This document shows positions 1 through 11,993 of a stretch of 38,489 bases of DNA, piece after piece. The notes under the pieces were generated by a model that was not told the DNA's origin, ran no database searches, and saw only the letters and a program-made list of their open reading frames with translations. Origin of the DNA: Apostichopus californicus (lineage: Eukaryota; Echinodermata; Holothuroidea; Aspidochirotida; Stichopodidae). The DNA lies in assembly GCA_020650975.1 (NCBI GenBank), contig JAIPMN010005059.1:1-38489 (forward strand). The letters are read 5' to 3'. A program made the position numbers and the translations under genes. Position 1 is the first letter of the stretch, and every line of letters starts with the position of its first letter.

Positions 1-1023
1 TCAAAATAAATGTAAATAAGTTGGAAATTAGCCTCAACAATTTAACAAAACCTTATTCAGCCCGATTCTTATATGCAAAAGTAGGCTTAGGTACTTCTGT
101 TATGAAAGTGTGGAAGGTCTTAGCTAAGTAAATATTACTTACAAAGGTAATAAAACAACTAAGGATTTAGTTTCTGTTCAAACATATTTAAAGAAAAAAC
201 ACACTGCCAACCCAGTCAACTGATTTGAGTACAATACAATCATTATTCCTACCCACTCCTCCCACCAACACCCCTTTCCAACAAAGTCAATTAAATTAGT
301 AAAATGTAAGGTATAGTCTGTACCATTGCGCTGGTGTTAGAATTGTAGTGAATGGCGATAAGCTATTGCCTTTGTTTCTTCCCTGTATAGTTTCTTTTTG
401 GGGGGGGGGGGGGAGGGAAGAGAAATTTTGTGTCCAATTCATTAAGATTTTCCCAGCCTTCCACCCCCACCCCACACCACCCCACCCCCTTCTTCCCAAA
501 TTTGAATAAAAGGCAGGATTGCTGGACTCCATCAGATAATGTCCCCAGAGGTTTTATCAAAATGGAGCAGCTTTGCCGTGTCCTCCTGCTTTTCGGGGTT
601 TCTACCCCAACCATCCTTCATACCAGCTCTATACCATCCACTTTAAAATGACCACTCTAGATCTTTTCACCTTATTAGTGATGGTTGTATTTGCTGAGGG
701 ACGATCTCTCTGAGATGGTTGAAACAGGTTAGTGTTAAACAGATGACTGTGACATTGTTTCAGCACTTTAAATATTATCTGTTGTAGCAGCAGCTTTGCA
801 CCATTAGTTTTATCTGCCTCAAGCTTATCGTTTGAACTGCTTTCACATGCCTACAGTAAGTACCTCATCATTCATTGTTGTGCTTCAATTTGTCGATAAA
901 TATGCTGACAAAAAGTAAGACCATGGAAATAGTAGTAGGATTATGAATTAGTCCTCTCATTGATTACCATCAGCTTAAACAGTTGGAACGTTGTCACTCA
1001 ATAACATTCACTTAATTTGGAAC
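1..1023. other. No gene seen; homopolymer and C-rich tracts
   Basis: Only short frames without coding character. A 14-base poly-G (400-413) is followed by a C-rich tract (about 462-491). Confidence 0.6.
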
Positions 1024-1386
1024 CAGGGTCTGTAACCTGTGGGTCGCGAAGGATTTCTCGATGGGCCGCGTACAAAGTTTTAACTTAAGGTTAGCCCATA
1101 AAAACTTGACAGCATGCAATTGTTTACAAGCTTTTCAATTGTAGTAGAAAGTTTGTAAACTCTATATAGCAATTATCTGAGGATTGCATAGTCGCGTCTT
1201 CAAGCCAAGATCGACGACCTTCTTGCAAAAATGCAGAGCCCAACTATCATATAAGCAAAAATATTCCAGTGGCATCGTAATGATGAACTCGGATGAGGGT
1301 TGGGGATGTTGGTTATGATCGATGGGTCACACCTGGATGCCAGAAAGTTTGGCTGGGTTGTAGCCTAAATAGGTTGCAGACCACTT
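1024..1386. mobile_element. Degenerate hAT-type non-autonomous element
   Basis: The left end CAGGGTCTGTAACC resembles the reverse complement of the right end (AAGTGGTCTGCAACC), giving imperfect terminal inverted repeats. Just inside the left end lies GTGGGTCGCGAAGG and then ATGGGCCGCG, a pattern common in hAT-derived MITEs. No clean 8-bp target duplication is visible and there is no transposase, so it is old and non-autonomous. The family is inferred from the ends only. Confidence 0.5.
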
Positions 1387-3103
1387 ATTCTAGGTGCTAC
1401 TGATTTACAATCAAAATGCTAGATATTTCAGTAGAGATCAATTTCTTTCTTGAAACTGAGAGAGGCATCTGTGCCATTCATTTTGTTCTCAAACATGTGT
1501 TTATCTGAGACAGAGGGTGGGGGAGGGGAGTTCCGAGGGGGAGGGGCTGCCCATAACTGCATCAATGCCAACGTGCTGCTTCTGTATCTATCCATTCATT
1601 CAGTCCAATACCCCTCCTTACTATTTATCTGGTCCTATAATGTTCCCTCTCCCCTGTCACCCAATTTTACAATCCTTACCCTACCATTCATCTTCTTGCT
1701 CCTAACCTCTAAATCTTGTCTCTTTGCCCTTGTTGAACAACTGAAAGTTTAAAAAACAAACCCCAAAAAATAAAATTTTTCCAAAATTATTATTATTATT
1801 TTATTGGTTTGCCTTGAACACCTTGCACCAGAATATCTGTAAAACGTATCTATTAAAAGCTTCCACATAATTCTAGAGTACATTCTTCACGTTGCTGAAA
1901 GAGAAGCATTTTTATCCCGATAAAGTCACATGCAGCACCTCTTTAGATCCTTCTGATGCTAATACTGAGTGTTCTTATGTGGTGTATATGTTTTTCTTTG
2001 GTAGAATAGTGATCTTCGTCTGTTTCCTTTCTTAATGTGCTCATCAAGACCGATAATTCGATCTGTGCCTCTTTCCTAAAACCTTAACAACTTACACAAG
2101 AGTTTTTTCCAACTCTTCGTATTCAATATTAAAATATTGACTCAAAAAAACATCTTTTCTACCATAACGTTGTACTCATGAAAGTATCATTCAAAAGCAT
2201 TGAATTTTTTTTTTTTATTCATGAGTGGCATCTAATGGCCTCTAATTATCCAGCAAAGTTGACTATTTTTCCAGTATTTAAATAATTACTCCTTGGTACC
2301 TCAACAAGTTTTCTGTTATTTTGTTGGGGTATGGATATTGCTCAATAGCCAAAGAGCGTTACTCCTCTGTGGTTAGTTTGTCCACTCGAGTGAAACGTAA
2401 CCCCTGTGATCTTTTTCAAGCACCCTACGTAATGCAACATGTTAACTTGATTTGCTCAAGTATAGGTTTTTTAACCCACTCTGAGTGGTTCTGTGCATTC
2501 TGCCTGTCGTTAATGGTGTAATGTTCCATGGACTCGTCGTCATAGTTTGAAGTGTCATATAGGAAAACATCCACAGAGGATGGCCTTACATATTACATTG
2601 ATGAAGATTCTTTAGCAAAGTATTCACGTAGCTAAGACCTTTTATATGCTTGCGTGGAAAATTAGTAATATAGATAGCTACACTATTTCATCCCCTGATG
2701 AACTGGCCTTCAAAAAAAAAAACATGTCAAGCATTTGGAATTTTGGAGGGACTTGTGCCAATAAATACAACTTCCCACATCACATGTTTGGAATTGTTGG
2801 ACAAAAATGATGATCATTTTATTATTAATGGCTTTATGCCTGTTTCCTTGGCAGATAATATCTATAATGGTGGTTTGAAGTAGTTGAGAAGGTCAGATAA
2901 GGAATAAAACTAAGTGGATAATCTGTTGAACCTGCTTGTGTTAGCTGCCATTAAGACTATTAACACAGATCAAAGAATTGTAAAAAGCCTTTTTTTTGTA
3001 GAAAGATAAAAAAAAACCAGTCTGGGATGACAGGAAGTAGTTTAAGGTTTAACGATATATTATTCATCCACCTTATTTCCCATCTTAACACTGTAGCATT
3101 GAA
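1387..3103. other. No gene seen
   Basis: AT-rich sequence with short frames only; a purine/G-rich stretch at about 1517-1545 and poly-T near 2207-2216. Nothing with a recognisable product. Confidence 0.6.
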
Positions 3104-3560
3104 TTGATTTGAATTTATTGTCCACAATCGGAAATTCGGCTTACACAGGTCGTAAACGAAAAAAGAAAAGAAAAAAAGAATAGCAATAGTATAAGTATCA
3201 ATAGACTGCTATACACATACAGTAATACAAACATATATACAGCAAGTCCTACAAATAAGGAACGTATCTTATCACTTGTGAATTAAATATATGGATAGAA
3301 TTAGGCACAAATGAGTATCTGTAGCGGCCCCTAAGTGTACGTGGTGGGCATAAACGCAGTCCAGAGCGGTTGTAATTATAGTGCTCAAACAAAGGGTGTG
3401 TTGGGTCTTGCATGATATGTTTCAGTTTATCGCAGACCCTCTCATGGTACAAGTACTCTAATGATGGTAATTGAGCACCGATTACACGCTGAGCAACTTT
3501 CCTAGATGCACAGCACTAGCATGCACAGTAACATCAATGAGCCTTCTGTCTAACAAGGAG
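3104..3560 (-). mobile_element. LINE fragment: 3' end of a non-LTR retrotransposon ORF2 plus 3' UTR
   Basis: On the minus strand an open frame from about 3520 down to 3249 reads RKVAQRVIGAQLPSLEYLYH and later IMQDPTHPLFEHY, SGLRL and YSFVPNSIHIFNSQ. The pattern DPTHPL, about ten residues, SGRRxR, then a Tyr/Arg stretch and xSFVPxxIxxxN is the typical C-terminal tail of CR1/L2-like LINE polyproteins. Higher up, a second frame with LLDRRLIDVTVHAS suggests a frameshift. Below 3249 is a 3' UTR with ttgaatttattgtcc, a motif common at LINE 3' ends. It is 5'-truncated and dead. The exact clade is not determined. Confidence 0.7.
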
Positions 3561-3639
3561 TGAAGAATTCCCAGGGTGCTACTTCTTTGGTTATATTTTT
3601 TAAAGGACCTTGAAACCTAAAATGACTTATAATGAGTTA

Positions 3640-3985
3640 AAAAGTTCTGAACATGTTAAAAGTTCTGAACATGTATTCCCCATCCCACCACCACCTACCT
3701 TACCTTAATTTCTGTACCATAAATTGCTAAAGTGAGCAAAAGTGATGATGAAATTGAGCAGTCTGTACTGAGAAGTGAATGCCCCAGGGTGATAGGTGCT
3801 GGAATCAGTTAGTATGGTATTTTAATACTTGAACAGTGTATTCTCCATTCACCCACCTTCCCTTCCCCATTAATAGCTGCAGAATACCTTACTGATCTTA
3901 TCAAGGCATCTGTACCAATAAGTGGATACCCCAGGGTGTATACTTCATTGGATAAGTTCTGGAATGATTCAGTATGGAGGCCATA
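3640..3985. repeat. Degenerate two-copy duplication, period about 165 bp
   Basis: The stretch starting near 3670 (tgtattccccatcccacc, then gccccagggtg, ctggaatcagttagtatgg) is echoed from about 3836 (tgtattctccattcaccc, accccagggtg, ctggaatgattcagtatgg). Just before lies a small exact tandem, agttctgaacatgt twice (3644-3673). Heavily diverged. Confidence 0.4.
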
Positions 3986-4145
3986 GATTCTTACACCTGG
4001 AGTGGGGGTACATACAGCTTTACCATTTCAGTACCCTTCTTTTATTAAACTACAGTGAACGAAACTGTTTTAGGGAGTTGGAAAAAAGAAAAATTGAAGG
4101 TTTAACATAGATACAGATCTTTGTAAAAATTTATTTAAAATACAA

Positions 4146-4532
4146 TTAATGACTCTGCACTGTACCAGATTTTAACTTTATTCTATCCAACCGAAATGGT
4201 TGTAGGTAGAGCTTCCCTTCACGTGTCAAAAACAAAGGAAAGGTAATTAACAAAATGCTCAAAGAACCATTCTTGCTCAGCATGCTTTTAAATTTTACAG
4301 TAAATCTACAGTTATTCACCAAAGGCATTTCTTTTATTTCACTTTCAAACTCATTGTACTGCTTTAAGTGTGAGTCATGTACTAATTGCAATTGGTAAGT
4401 CTTAGAGTAGCAAGGAACCTCTCCATCATCTCGCAGATGACATTTTATCTCTTTGCATCGGTGCAGCCAAGTGCCATTAGTGCTTAGTACATCTGCCTCT
4501 TCTTCGAAAAAATAACACTCTTCACGGCGAAC
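4146..4532 (-). CDS. Unrecognised open frame, possible terminal exon on the minus strand
   Basis: A frame of about 128 codons without stop runs from 4532 to a TAA at 4148-4146, followed 11 nt on by AATAAA (4135-4130). The product is not obviously repetitive: CKEIKCHLRDDGEVPCY in the first half and ITFPLFLTREGKLYLQPFRL near the end. A splice-acceptor-like pyrimidine run ending gcag lies near 4494-4490, so a last exon of about 345 nt is conceivable. I recognise no family. A frame this long can occur by chance in this much sequence, and no second exon was found. Confidence 0.2.
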   Translation of the reverse strand, partial: VRREECYFFEEEADVLSTNGTWLHRCKEIKCHLRDDGEVPCYSKTYQLQLVHDSHLKQYNEFESEIKEMPLVNNCRFTVKFKSMLSKNGSLSILLITFPLFLTREGKLYLQPFRLDRIKLKSGTVQSH

Positions 4533-7500
4533 TCAACCTTCTTTTTCTTCTTTCCTTTTCCCACTTTCTTAAATATTCACAATTCATATAAATATAAATA
4601 TATATATCAACATGTGTCTATATGTATGTACATATTATCATACTTTGCCTAAACCATCAGCTTTGACGATTCATATTTCCAGAAAGTACGTCCTTGTCTA
4701 TTCATGAAAAGTGGCAAGAGAGCTTTGCATTTGATTTCAGTTGGATGAACAAAGGTAGAAAAATGTCACTTTAGGGATTTGGTTTTTGTACTTTCTTTCC
4801 CGTATACTAAATTCACAGGTTTTAAGAGTGAAGACATGTTTAGAAACATGTGTATCGGTTGCCTCAAAGAAAAGAATCATAATAAAACAAATTAAATAAT
4901 CGATATCCCAAGGTTTCAAGTGTCTTATAGTCAGTAGCAAAAATATACATATCTTCTCTAAAAAAAGAAAGGGAAAAAATAGCGGTATTAGGCAAAAAAT
5001 GTATTGAAAAGGATAACCAAAGAACTTTCACCAAAGGCTCCTTCAAAATGTTGGGAAGGGAAACTATGATTTGGAGGTCTACCAGTCACAAATGGGGAAC
5101 TTAGGAGGGAGGTGGAGGGGGTATGTTTGTTTTACTTAGTGTCCCTGAAAGATTGCCAGTCAGGAGAACGAAACACATATTGAATAGAGAGTTGATGTGC
5201 AATCCTTTCATAAACATCGCTAGTGGTATCTCGAAGATTACAGCATTTACATGGTTACGTTTAAAAGTAGAAGGGGAAAAATTAGAACTTCTCAGAGACT
5301 ATTGTCTGTGTCTGCCATTAACTTAATCAAAAAACGGTCAGTTTGACATTTTCTTGCTGCTGTTTCATTATCGTTCTTTTGTGAGTATGAAATTATGCTT
5401 TGTGCCAAAAAAATCGTTAAAAAACTGATTTGCTTACATTTGATTTTGTTATTGCTTAATATTACAGAATGGACCAGAGGGCACAGCTGTTTGAAGTTCC
5501 TGGAAGTTATATGCAGTAGGGTACCAGCTTAGGTTCGGTAGGTGACATTTGCATGTTAGGATGAAGAAGGACGCCAGCGAAGAACCCACCCGAGCAAATT
5601 AGGAGAGGGCAGAAAATGAAAGAAGGAAGAAATGGATAACCGACCCACGGACCGACGAACCGAAAGGCGCAGAGAAGGATAAAGCGGGATAAAAGCTGTT
5701 AAGATCTAACACAGGATGAGGAATATGGTTGCCTCTATCAGATTGTCACATAGAGGGACATTTTAGAATGTACCCAGTGTCCTGATCAGTGGTATGTAGT
5801 GGTTACCCCGCTGTGAAGTGTACGTGAATCAATCCCAGCGTTATTCCTCGCTCCTGATTAGGATATGAAGAGTGGGCAGAGAAAACTCCTGTAAATGAAC
5901 AATTTGCATCTGTCAGTTGTCCGGGGGATCACTACCCACGGCGACGACGATACGTCTGTTCCTGTAATAAGGCGGACACCGATACTTGTGATACAGGGAA
6001 CCACGACAAGGAGATTCAGAAGCGATTATTTCGTCCACTATACAGTCGACTGTTCTACCTTACGCTGCAAAAGAAAAGAATGAACAAAGTTGATGTTATG
6101 GAGATGAGTAACGTTTAGGAAACAGTCGATGGAGAAACGGGAAGAGAATATTGACGAGGCAAGAAGGACAAATACAATACATTATGTGTGCTATCAAAAT
6201 CATTTTAATCTCATTAGTTTTCATATGGTTCATTCTTTTAAACATGGTCTCATATGTTGCATGATCGCATGTTTTATCTGAGTTGACAGTGACCCATCTA
6301 CATAGGTAAGCAAGCGATCTGACTTTCTCAGCTGGAAGAGTCATTGTTAGACAGTTACCCCCAAGATAATAGGGGATGGGATTGGTAGGTGTGGGAAGGT
6401 AGGAAAGGGGGAGGGGGCTGTGTAAAAGTAAACTTGGTGATATAAATCTGGCATCAATCTCAGTTCATGTGCCAAGCCAAGCATGCATCATATATTCAGA
6501 TGAAATTAAACTCTGTTGTTTTGATTTGCTTTGTGTATCCCAGGACAACTAGACTCCTCTAGGAACATTCTGAAGTAACAGAGCATGTTTTGTTTGTGGC
6601 ATAAACATTACTAATATCTTGATTATATCTCACAAATTAATGAGAGTGGCTGGAGTAGAAGTCTAATTCTTGGAACATATTACTAATGAAGGTCAACTGG
6701 AGTGTGCCAGTCGATGAGTACAACAATTTTCTAGAAGTCAAATAAGGAATTTATCTAACCAACTCTGAAATGTATTTTGCTTGCAAGATACACAATGCTG
6801 AGAAACAGGAATCAAGCAAATTTGGAGAAAAGTTTACTTTCTATATTTTCAGGATGATAGTACTTTACAACTTCATTTCCATTAGATTGCCAATGATAAA
6901 ACCAAAGCCATTTAGCCTTCAAGTTATATGAAAATGGAGAAACTCTCAAATGGTTGGGTGTAATAGAGATGAATAAACAGAAAAAAGAGATACGGTTTGA
7001 TACAACCAGTACTTTATTCGATGGTTTCAACTGAAAGGAGACATGTTAAAAAGAGAAGAAAAACAATGTGACGCAATATGAAATCTCGACTACGAAAAAC
7101 ATCAAAAATTCATTTCACTTTCAAGATCTTCCATCATATGAAGGAACAATAATTGCCCTTTTTTATCAAATTTCTTCCTTTTTTTTAAAAGCCAATAATA
7201 TTTTCTAATACCAATCTAAAGTGCCTAACAATAACAACAACGATAAAAAAAGGTAGTTTTTATGCATTTCTTGAAAAAAGAGAACTAGCATGTAGTTAGA
7301 AGTGTATTGAAATATTTGGTCGGCTGTTTTTGCCTGAATAATGTTTTTTTTTTTTGCAATTTAAAAGAAAACTTGTTCACAAATTCAACTCAATGTAATA
7401 ACTTATCTTTAAATCATTTTATGAGGAACCTTTTTTTTATATATCATTTTTTCTTTAAATTGTGAATGTTACAGCTGGTCACTTGATGTTGACAAATTAC

Positions 7501-8923
7501 CTTCTATGAGAATTCGGAGACAATGGTCGTATTTGGATCCTCAGCAGAAAATATGAATTGTTGTTGGGAGGGGGGGGGGCAGTGAAAATTGGTGGATAAA
7601 GGGGCATGGGGGGGGTATGGAGAACAATCATTATTTCTTGGTGAAGTTATATGATTGACAGTTTATAAGGTTTTGTGGTAGATTTTAGGAGTGTAATCCT
7701 TCTGAATTTGCATTCAGTAACATGTGTACGCTCTTATCATTGCATATGAGGAGATTCGGCTATCACAACAACAAAAATTGTCAAGACCTAACATGGCACA
7801 TCTTTCACTTTTGGTCAGATATTTGAAACAAAGTTTTTAACGACATATTCTGTGTTTTTGAGTGTATAATTAATGCAGTGATTCAAAGATAGTAACCTCT
7901 GTTATATACTCATTATTCGATGTACGCAAATTGCAGATTTAACACGCAAGGTTATGGCCTCAAATCACCAGCGCGACATTTGGTATGCCAACATTTTTGA
8001 CTGCAAAACAGGCTGTTAAAATGTGCTTCTTTTACAGCCGAATGCGTCTGATGTGAACTCTGAGAATTTTATTAATATATTATATTCAAAATTTTTGGGA
8101 GTTGTGAAAGTTTTCTCATAACTGTCGGTTGTCCCGTTGGGAGTGTGTTTGGCTATCTTTACTCTACCTGGAAATAACGTTTAAAATATTTCAAATTTAA
8201 ACCAGATTTAAATAACTGATAAAAGTGTACAACGGTTCTGATAAACCTTGCAGACTGTTTAAGGTTTGAAAGGTTCTGAGAGATTTACAGACAGGGCTTA
8301 AGGAAGTTGTAACAATCTTTGGTGTATTGTGGGTTTAAGTAAGTAAATAAGTACAATGCAAGCTTGATAAGACATAACTCTACAAAATGGATTGAAATGT
8401 TCATGATTGATGATGGTTATATATCGCATAGGATGGTACAACCACAGTACTATTAAAGGCAGTATGCACAGCATAGACATATGACAAGATATCACATGAC
8501 AAACCAATATGTTAGTATTACAGAACTGACATAAATCTACTATCACCATGAACAGGTTTGTTCTTATTACTTAGGATGACATCTTAACCATGTCCATGTT
8601 GTCAGATGACTAGTTATGTTAACACTTTTAAAACTTCAAAGAGAGAAGGAAAAAAATATGAACTGTTTAACAAAAGAGCAGATCTAGTGTGAAGAACCTG
8701 TGTAGGTAAATGTAAGGATCTTCTGCAAAGGCATACTGAATCGAAGCATCTCAAACGGACATATGTCAAAGACAAATTAATCGGAACAATGAAGGGAGTG
8801 AAATTTGACCAAAGCAGTCGGCTTTACGATGAAAGGAGAGAAGATGATGAAAGAGACTGCTGGAGATTAAATGGGAGTGACACAGAAAGATAAACTCTGT
8901 AGATGAGTATAGAGAAGAGACAA
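4533..8923. other. No gene seen; AT-rich
   Basis: Short frames only. A GC-richer patch at 5535-5700 has no long frame; a tRNA-like trace lies near 5790-5845 (TAGTGGTTA, then GAATCAATCC) but is too degenerate to call. Poly-G of 10 at 7570-7579. Confidence 0.55.
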
Positions 8924-8989
8924 ATTAGAAGTAGCAATGGATTTTAAGGAGAGAATTAGAAGTAGCAATGGATTTTAAGGAGAGGATTA
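8924..8989. repeat. Two-copy tandem repeat, 31-bp unit
   Basis: attagaagtagcaatgg followed by attttaaggagag occurs twice in direct succession, nearly identical. A recent small duplication. Confidence 0.85.
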
Positions 8990-9153
8990 GTAGTGAGGAG
9001 ACAAAAGATAATATTAAATCCATCACCGTCAAATGTCAGACGAGTTAGAAAGCAACAAATTACGTCCAACAGTTCACGACTGGAGATATTCGTTCATTAT
9101 ACCCTAGAAGGATGGCTATCAAAATAAACTGTTGAATTGCTCCAGTGTTCAAA

Positions 9154-9201
9154 TAGATAGATAGACAGACAGACAGATAGATAGACAGACAGACAGATAG
9201 A
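9154..9201. repeat. GATA/GACA compound microsatellite
   Basis: Interleaved tetranucleotides: tagatagatagacagacag, then another gacagatag block. About twelve units of GATA or GACA in blocks. The minus strand reads as Ser/Val/Cys/Leu-rich low-complexity peptide, which is not a gene. Confidence 0.95.
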
Positions 9202-10239
9202 TTATGGTCTTTTATACACTTTGGCATGCTAGATAGTGAACCTATGTTGACTTTGCATTTTATCATATTAATTACAATGGGTGTTTTTTTTTCTTCATGA
9301 ACTCTTTACAAACCTCACTATTCACACCTGCTAAGGGCAGAGAAAGATAGAACAATGCCATGGCTGACCCATGACCCATGAATTCTGTTAAGTATCTCCC
9401 ACAATGCATATGGGGGCTCTGTTCTACTTTTATAGCAGTGGAACAAGCTCTTGTTTTGTAACTTTCATTAGAAATAAAGGGACTCTGACCATATGATGAA
9501 ATTTCCATTTTGGCTTCAAAAGTATCTCACCGATCCATGTTTGTAATTACTAAAGGAAGGAAAAAGCCAAGTTCAAAGGAAGGAGATTTGAGGAGGTCAT
9601 GACCGGAATAGAGGGTGAGGGTGTCAACAAGAGGTGTCATCATGATGCAGCAATTATTTGTAGACATAATTTTTTGTCTTAAGAAAGAACCAATTTGCTC
9701 ATCTACGAGAAATGTCAGCCCAACTTGCACTTCTTTTCTTCATTACAATGGGCTTGAGCATTAGCTGTAAATTTTCAAAATTTGGATAAATTATGTTTCA
9801 AAGCCTGTTTTGAATAGAGGCAGACCCATTTTTGACAGCATTGTACCATTTTAATCATGATGGTTTTTAGAAGGACAGAGCAAAAAACAGATTGAAGCAA
9901 CTAAGATGTACTTTAAAATTATAAACAAAAAACTTGAAATAACGTAACTGATTGTATCCATTTATTTTAGGGGAGGTTAATTAATCACTATTAAAACCAA
10001 TAAAAAGTAATAAGATTGTCCTTAATGGTGCAAGTTTAAGAATGCAATCAATGTATATGAAATATATTTTCTATTTCTTATATTTGTACAAAAAATAGTT
10101 TAAATCCAATTTTAAGTAAAGATGGTTGAATAGGTTCCTGTAAATAAAACGTTAACATGAAAATATAATATTAGTTTTTCTTTTCTTTGTTTTTCTTGTT
10201 TCTGTGAAGTATATCTCACTTTATATAGTTAGAATTTCT
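9202..10239. other. No gene seen
   Basis: Short frames on the minus strand (9272-9508, 9527-9730) lack any recognisable motif, splice context or homology. Nothing else visible. Confidence 0.55.
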
Positions 10240-10985
10240 GTTCAGAATTTCTGTTCAGTTTCTCCAAGAAAATCGTTTTATTATAGCTGCCCCTCTTACA
10301 TATTTTTTTAATTCATCAATATCTACAGGTGTTGTTCCAACTCGTACTAAAGAAGCTAAAGTTACTCCAATTTTCAAAAGTGGTGATAAGCTATCTATTA
10401 ACAATTACAAGCCCATCTCAGTTCTTTCATCTTTATCTAAACTTTTAGAACGTATAATATATAACCCAGTGGCGTAGGAAAGTACTTTTGAGTGGGGGGG
10501 CTGAAGACTGATGGCCGGCCTGGGGGAGGGGTCTTTTTTTGGATTTTTTTTTTGCATTTCCAGCTGGGCCTCAGATGCAATTTGGTGCAATATAGCACAC
10601 TTCAACACCCACTCCATTTTGTAAATAATTTTGCATTTTCACCTGGCCTTAGATGCAATTTGGTGCTCCAAATGAGATTTTTTTCTCATTTGGAAATGAA
10701 AAAGGGGTTTTCTGACTTGCGGAGCGGGGGGGCGGAATGATACTTCCGCCCCACCATATTTTTCACTGGGGGGGCTGGCGCCCCCCCAGCCCCACCGGTT
10801 CCTACGCCCTTGATATAACCGTACTGTACATTTTCTAGACAAGAACAACATTATTACTGATAGACAATTTGGATATGGTAGGGGGCGTTCTACAGATATG
10901 GCAGCTTTGGATGTATCACAATATATCATTAATGGCTTTAACAATAAGGAATATTCTTTGGGTGTATTTTTAGATTTATACAACG
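10240..10985 (+). mobile_element. LINE reverse-transcriptase fragment, interrupted by a hAT-type MITE
   Basis: Two blocks in one frame encode part of a non-LTR retrotransposon RT domain. Left block (about 10240-10466): IIAAPLTYFFNSS, VVPTRTKEAKVTPIFKSGD, NNYKPISVLSSLSKLLERI. Right block (10821-10985): HFLDKNNIITDRQFGYGRG, STDMAALDV, then GVFLDLY, which is RT motif A with the first Asp, where homology stops. Removing the 10467-10812 insert and one target copy leaves the frame continuous. The fragment lacks the YADD box, endonuclease and tail, so it is dead. Wording of the motifs suggests a Jockey/CR1-like clade; clade is inference. Confidence 0.85.
10467..10812. mobile_element. hAT-type MITE (346 bp) with terminal inverted repeats and 8-bp target duplication
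   Basis: The left end CAGTGGCGTAGGAA matches the reverse complement of the right end, CAAGGGCGTAGGAA (12 of 14). The 8-bp sequence ATATAACC flanks it at 10459-10466 and 10813-10820. CAG...CTG-like ends with 8-bp duplication are typical of the hAT superfamily. The inside has G-runs near the left end, a C-run near the right end and an internal direct repeat (cagatgcaatttggtgc near 10571 and tagatgcaatttggtgc near 10650). No transposase. Frames seen inside are artefacts of the element. Confidence 0.88.
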
Positions 10986-10988
10986 TAC

Positions 10989-11233
10989 ACAATATTTACA
11001 GTTTGGAAATAAACAGATAAGCAACTCGGAAGTATGTTACATATCATAGACACCCCATACACACAACTAGAACGTTACCAGAGCAAAAGTTTCAGAAAAT
11101 GTTCTCTTCGTAGTGAATAACGTCTCACTCAATCATAAGGTCCGCCAAAAACAATTATGGAAGGGCTTGTCCGGGAATTGAACCCGGGACCTCTCGGGAC
11201 TAAGCGAGAATCATACCACTAGACCAACAAACC
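10989..11233 (-). repeat. tRNA-Pro-related repeat, copy 1 (about 245 bp)
   Basis: Shares order and sequence with 11752-11993, about 760 bp away: acaatatttncagnntgga, gaagtatgtta, acacaactagaacgt, atgaataacg, tcactcaatcataaggt, then the tRNA-like head. On the minus strand the tRNA-like part comes first. Either a tRNA-derived SINE-like family or a duplicated tRNA locus with its 3' flank. Confidence 0.7.
11164..11233 (-). pseudogene. tRNA-Pro-like sequence (probable pseudogene or SINE head)
   Basis: Reverse complement starts GGTTTGTTGGTCTAGTGGTA and ends CCCGGGTTCAATTCCCGGAC followed by AAGCC. Acceptor ends pair over seven positions (GGTTTGT with ACAAGCC), with box A-like GGTCTAGTGG and box B GGTTCAATTCC intact. 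The D, T and acceptor arms match eukaryotic tRNA-Pro. The anticodon arm is damaged: CTCGCTTAGTCCCGAG instead of an AGG loop with a 5-bp stem, about one base short. A TTTTT run 16 bases past the end could stop RNA polymerase III. Probably transcribable but not a working tRNA. Confidence 0.6.
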
Positions 11234-11751
11234 ATTGATCTCTTTATCTTTAAGAAATCCATATTGTTTCAGTTGGTGATTGTACTTTATGCTTGTCCTG
11301 TGCAGGCAGTCAGAAAAAATATACTTGAAAGCAGTACATATGTGTGCATTTGGTTACAATTCTGACAACAAGTAACGTTAGCATGTTTTTTCTATATATT
11401 TTTCTTCTTCTTCTTTATTGTTTGTTTTTACCTTCTTCTACTTTTCTGTGTTGTAGACTTGTTATAAATTCGTGCTTTGTAATGAATAGTAAAGTCTGTT
11501 TTTCTCATTCTCGCGTTATGTCACTAGATAGACACCATGCACAAACACATAACTGTGTAAAAATAACAAGCTATTTCATCTTTCACACAGTCACAGTCCC
11601 GATGCAAGGGGACTGGGGCTGAAGCGGATCAGTCGTTTGGTAGTTTGGTTTTCGTGCCCAGGTTCTTTCCTGGGCGACTTTTTCTTAAAAAGTATTTCAT
11701 CTTTCTTTTAGTTAATATTATTGTAGAAAACATTTATAAATATACAAATTA

Positions 11752-11993
11752 TACAATATTTTCAGCCTGGAATTAAACAGAAAAGCAACCCTGAAGTATG
11801 TTATATATGAAAAATATGCACAAATTAAACACAACTAGAACGTCACCTAGAGCAACAGTTTCTGTAACTTTTCTTTCTTTCTTCGTAATGAATAACGTTT
11901 CACTCAATCATAAGGTACGTCTTAAACAACTATGTAGGGGCTTGTCCGGGAATTGAACCCAAAGCGAGAATCATACCACTATACCAACAAGCC
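11752..11993 (-). repeat. tRNA-Pro-related repeat, copy 2
   Basis: Diverged second copy of the 10989-11233 unit in the same orientation, with the same block order and ending in a truncated tRNA-like head at 11939-11993. That head keeps the pairing acceptor ends (GGCTTGT with ACAAGCC) but lacks 15 bases covering the 3' half of the anticodon arm and the variable region, so it cannot fold as a tRNA. The pol III-type T-run of copy 1 is reduced to TTT. Confidence 0.7.

Noticed and set aside
9060-9266. Minus-strand frame with CLSIYLSVCLSIYL
   Set aside because: Translation of the GATA/GACA microsatellite.
10405-10992. Several frames of 70-117 codons with Gly/Pro-rich products
   Set aside because: They run through the hAT-type MITE and its G/C-rich ends and cross element borders.
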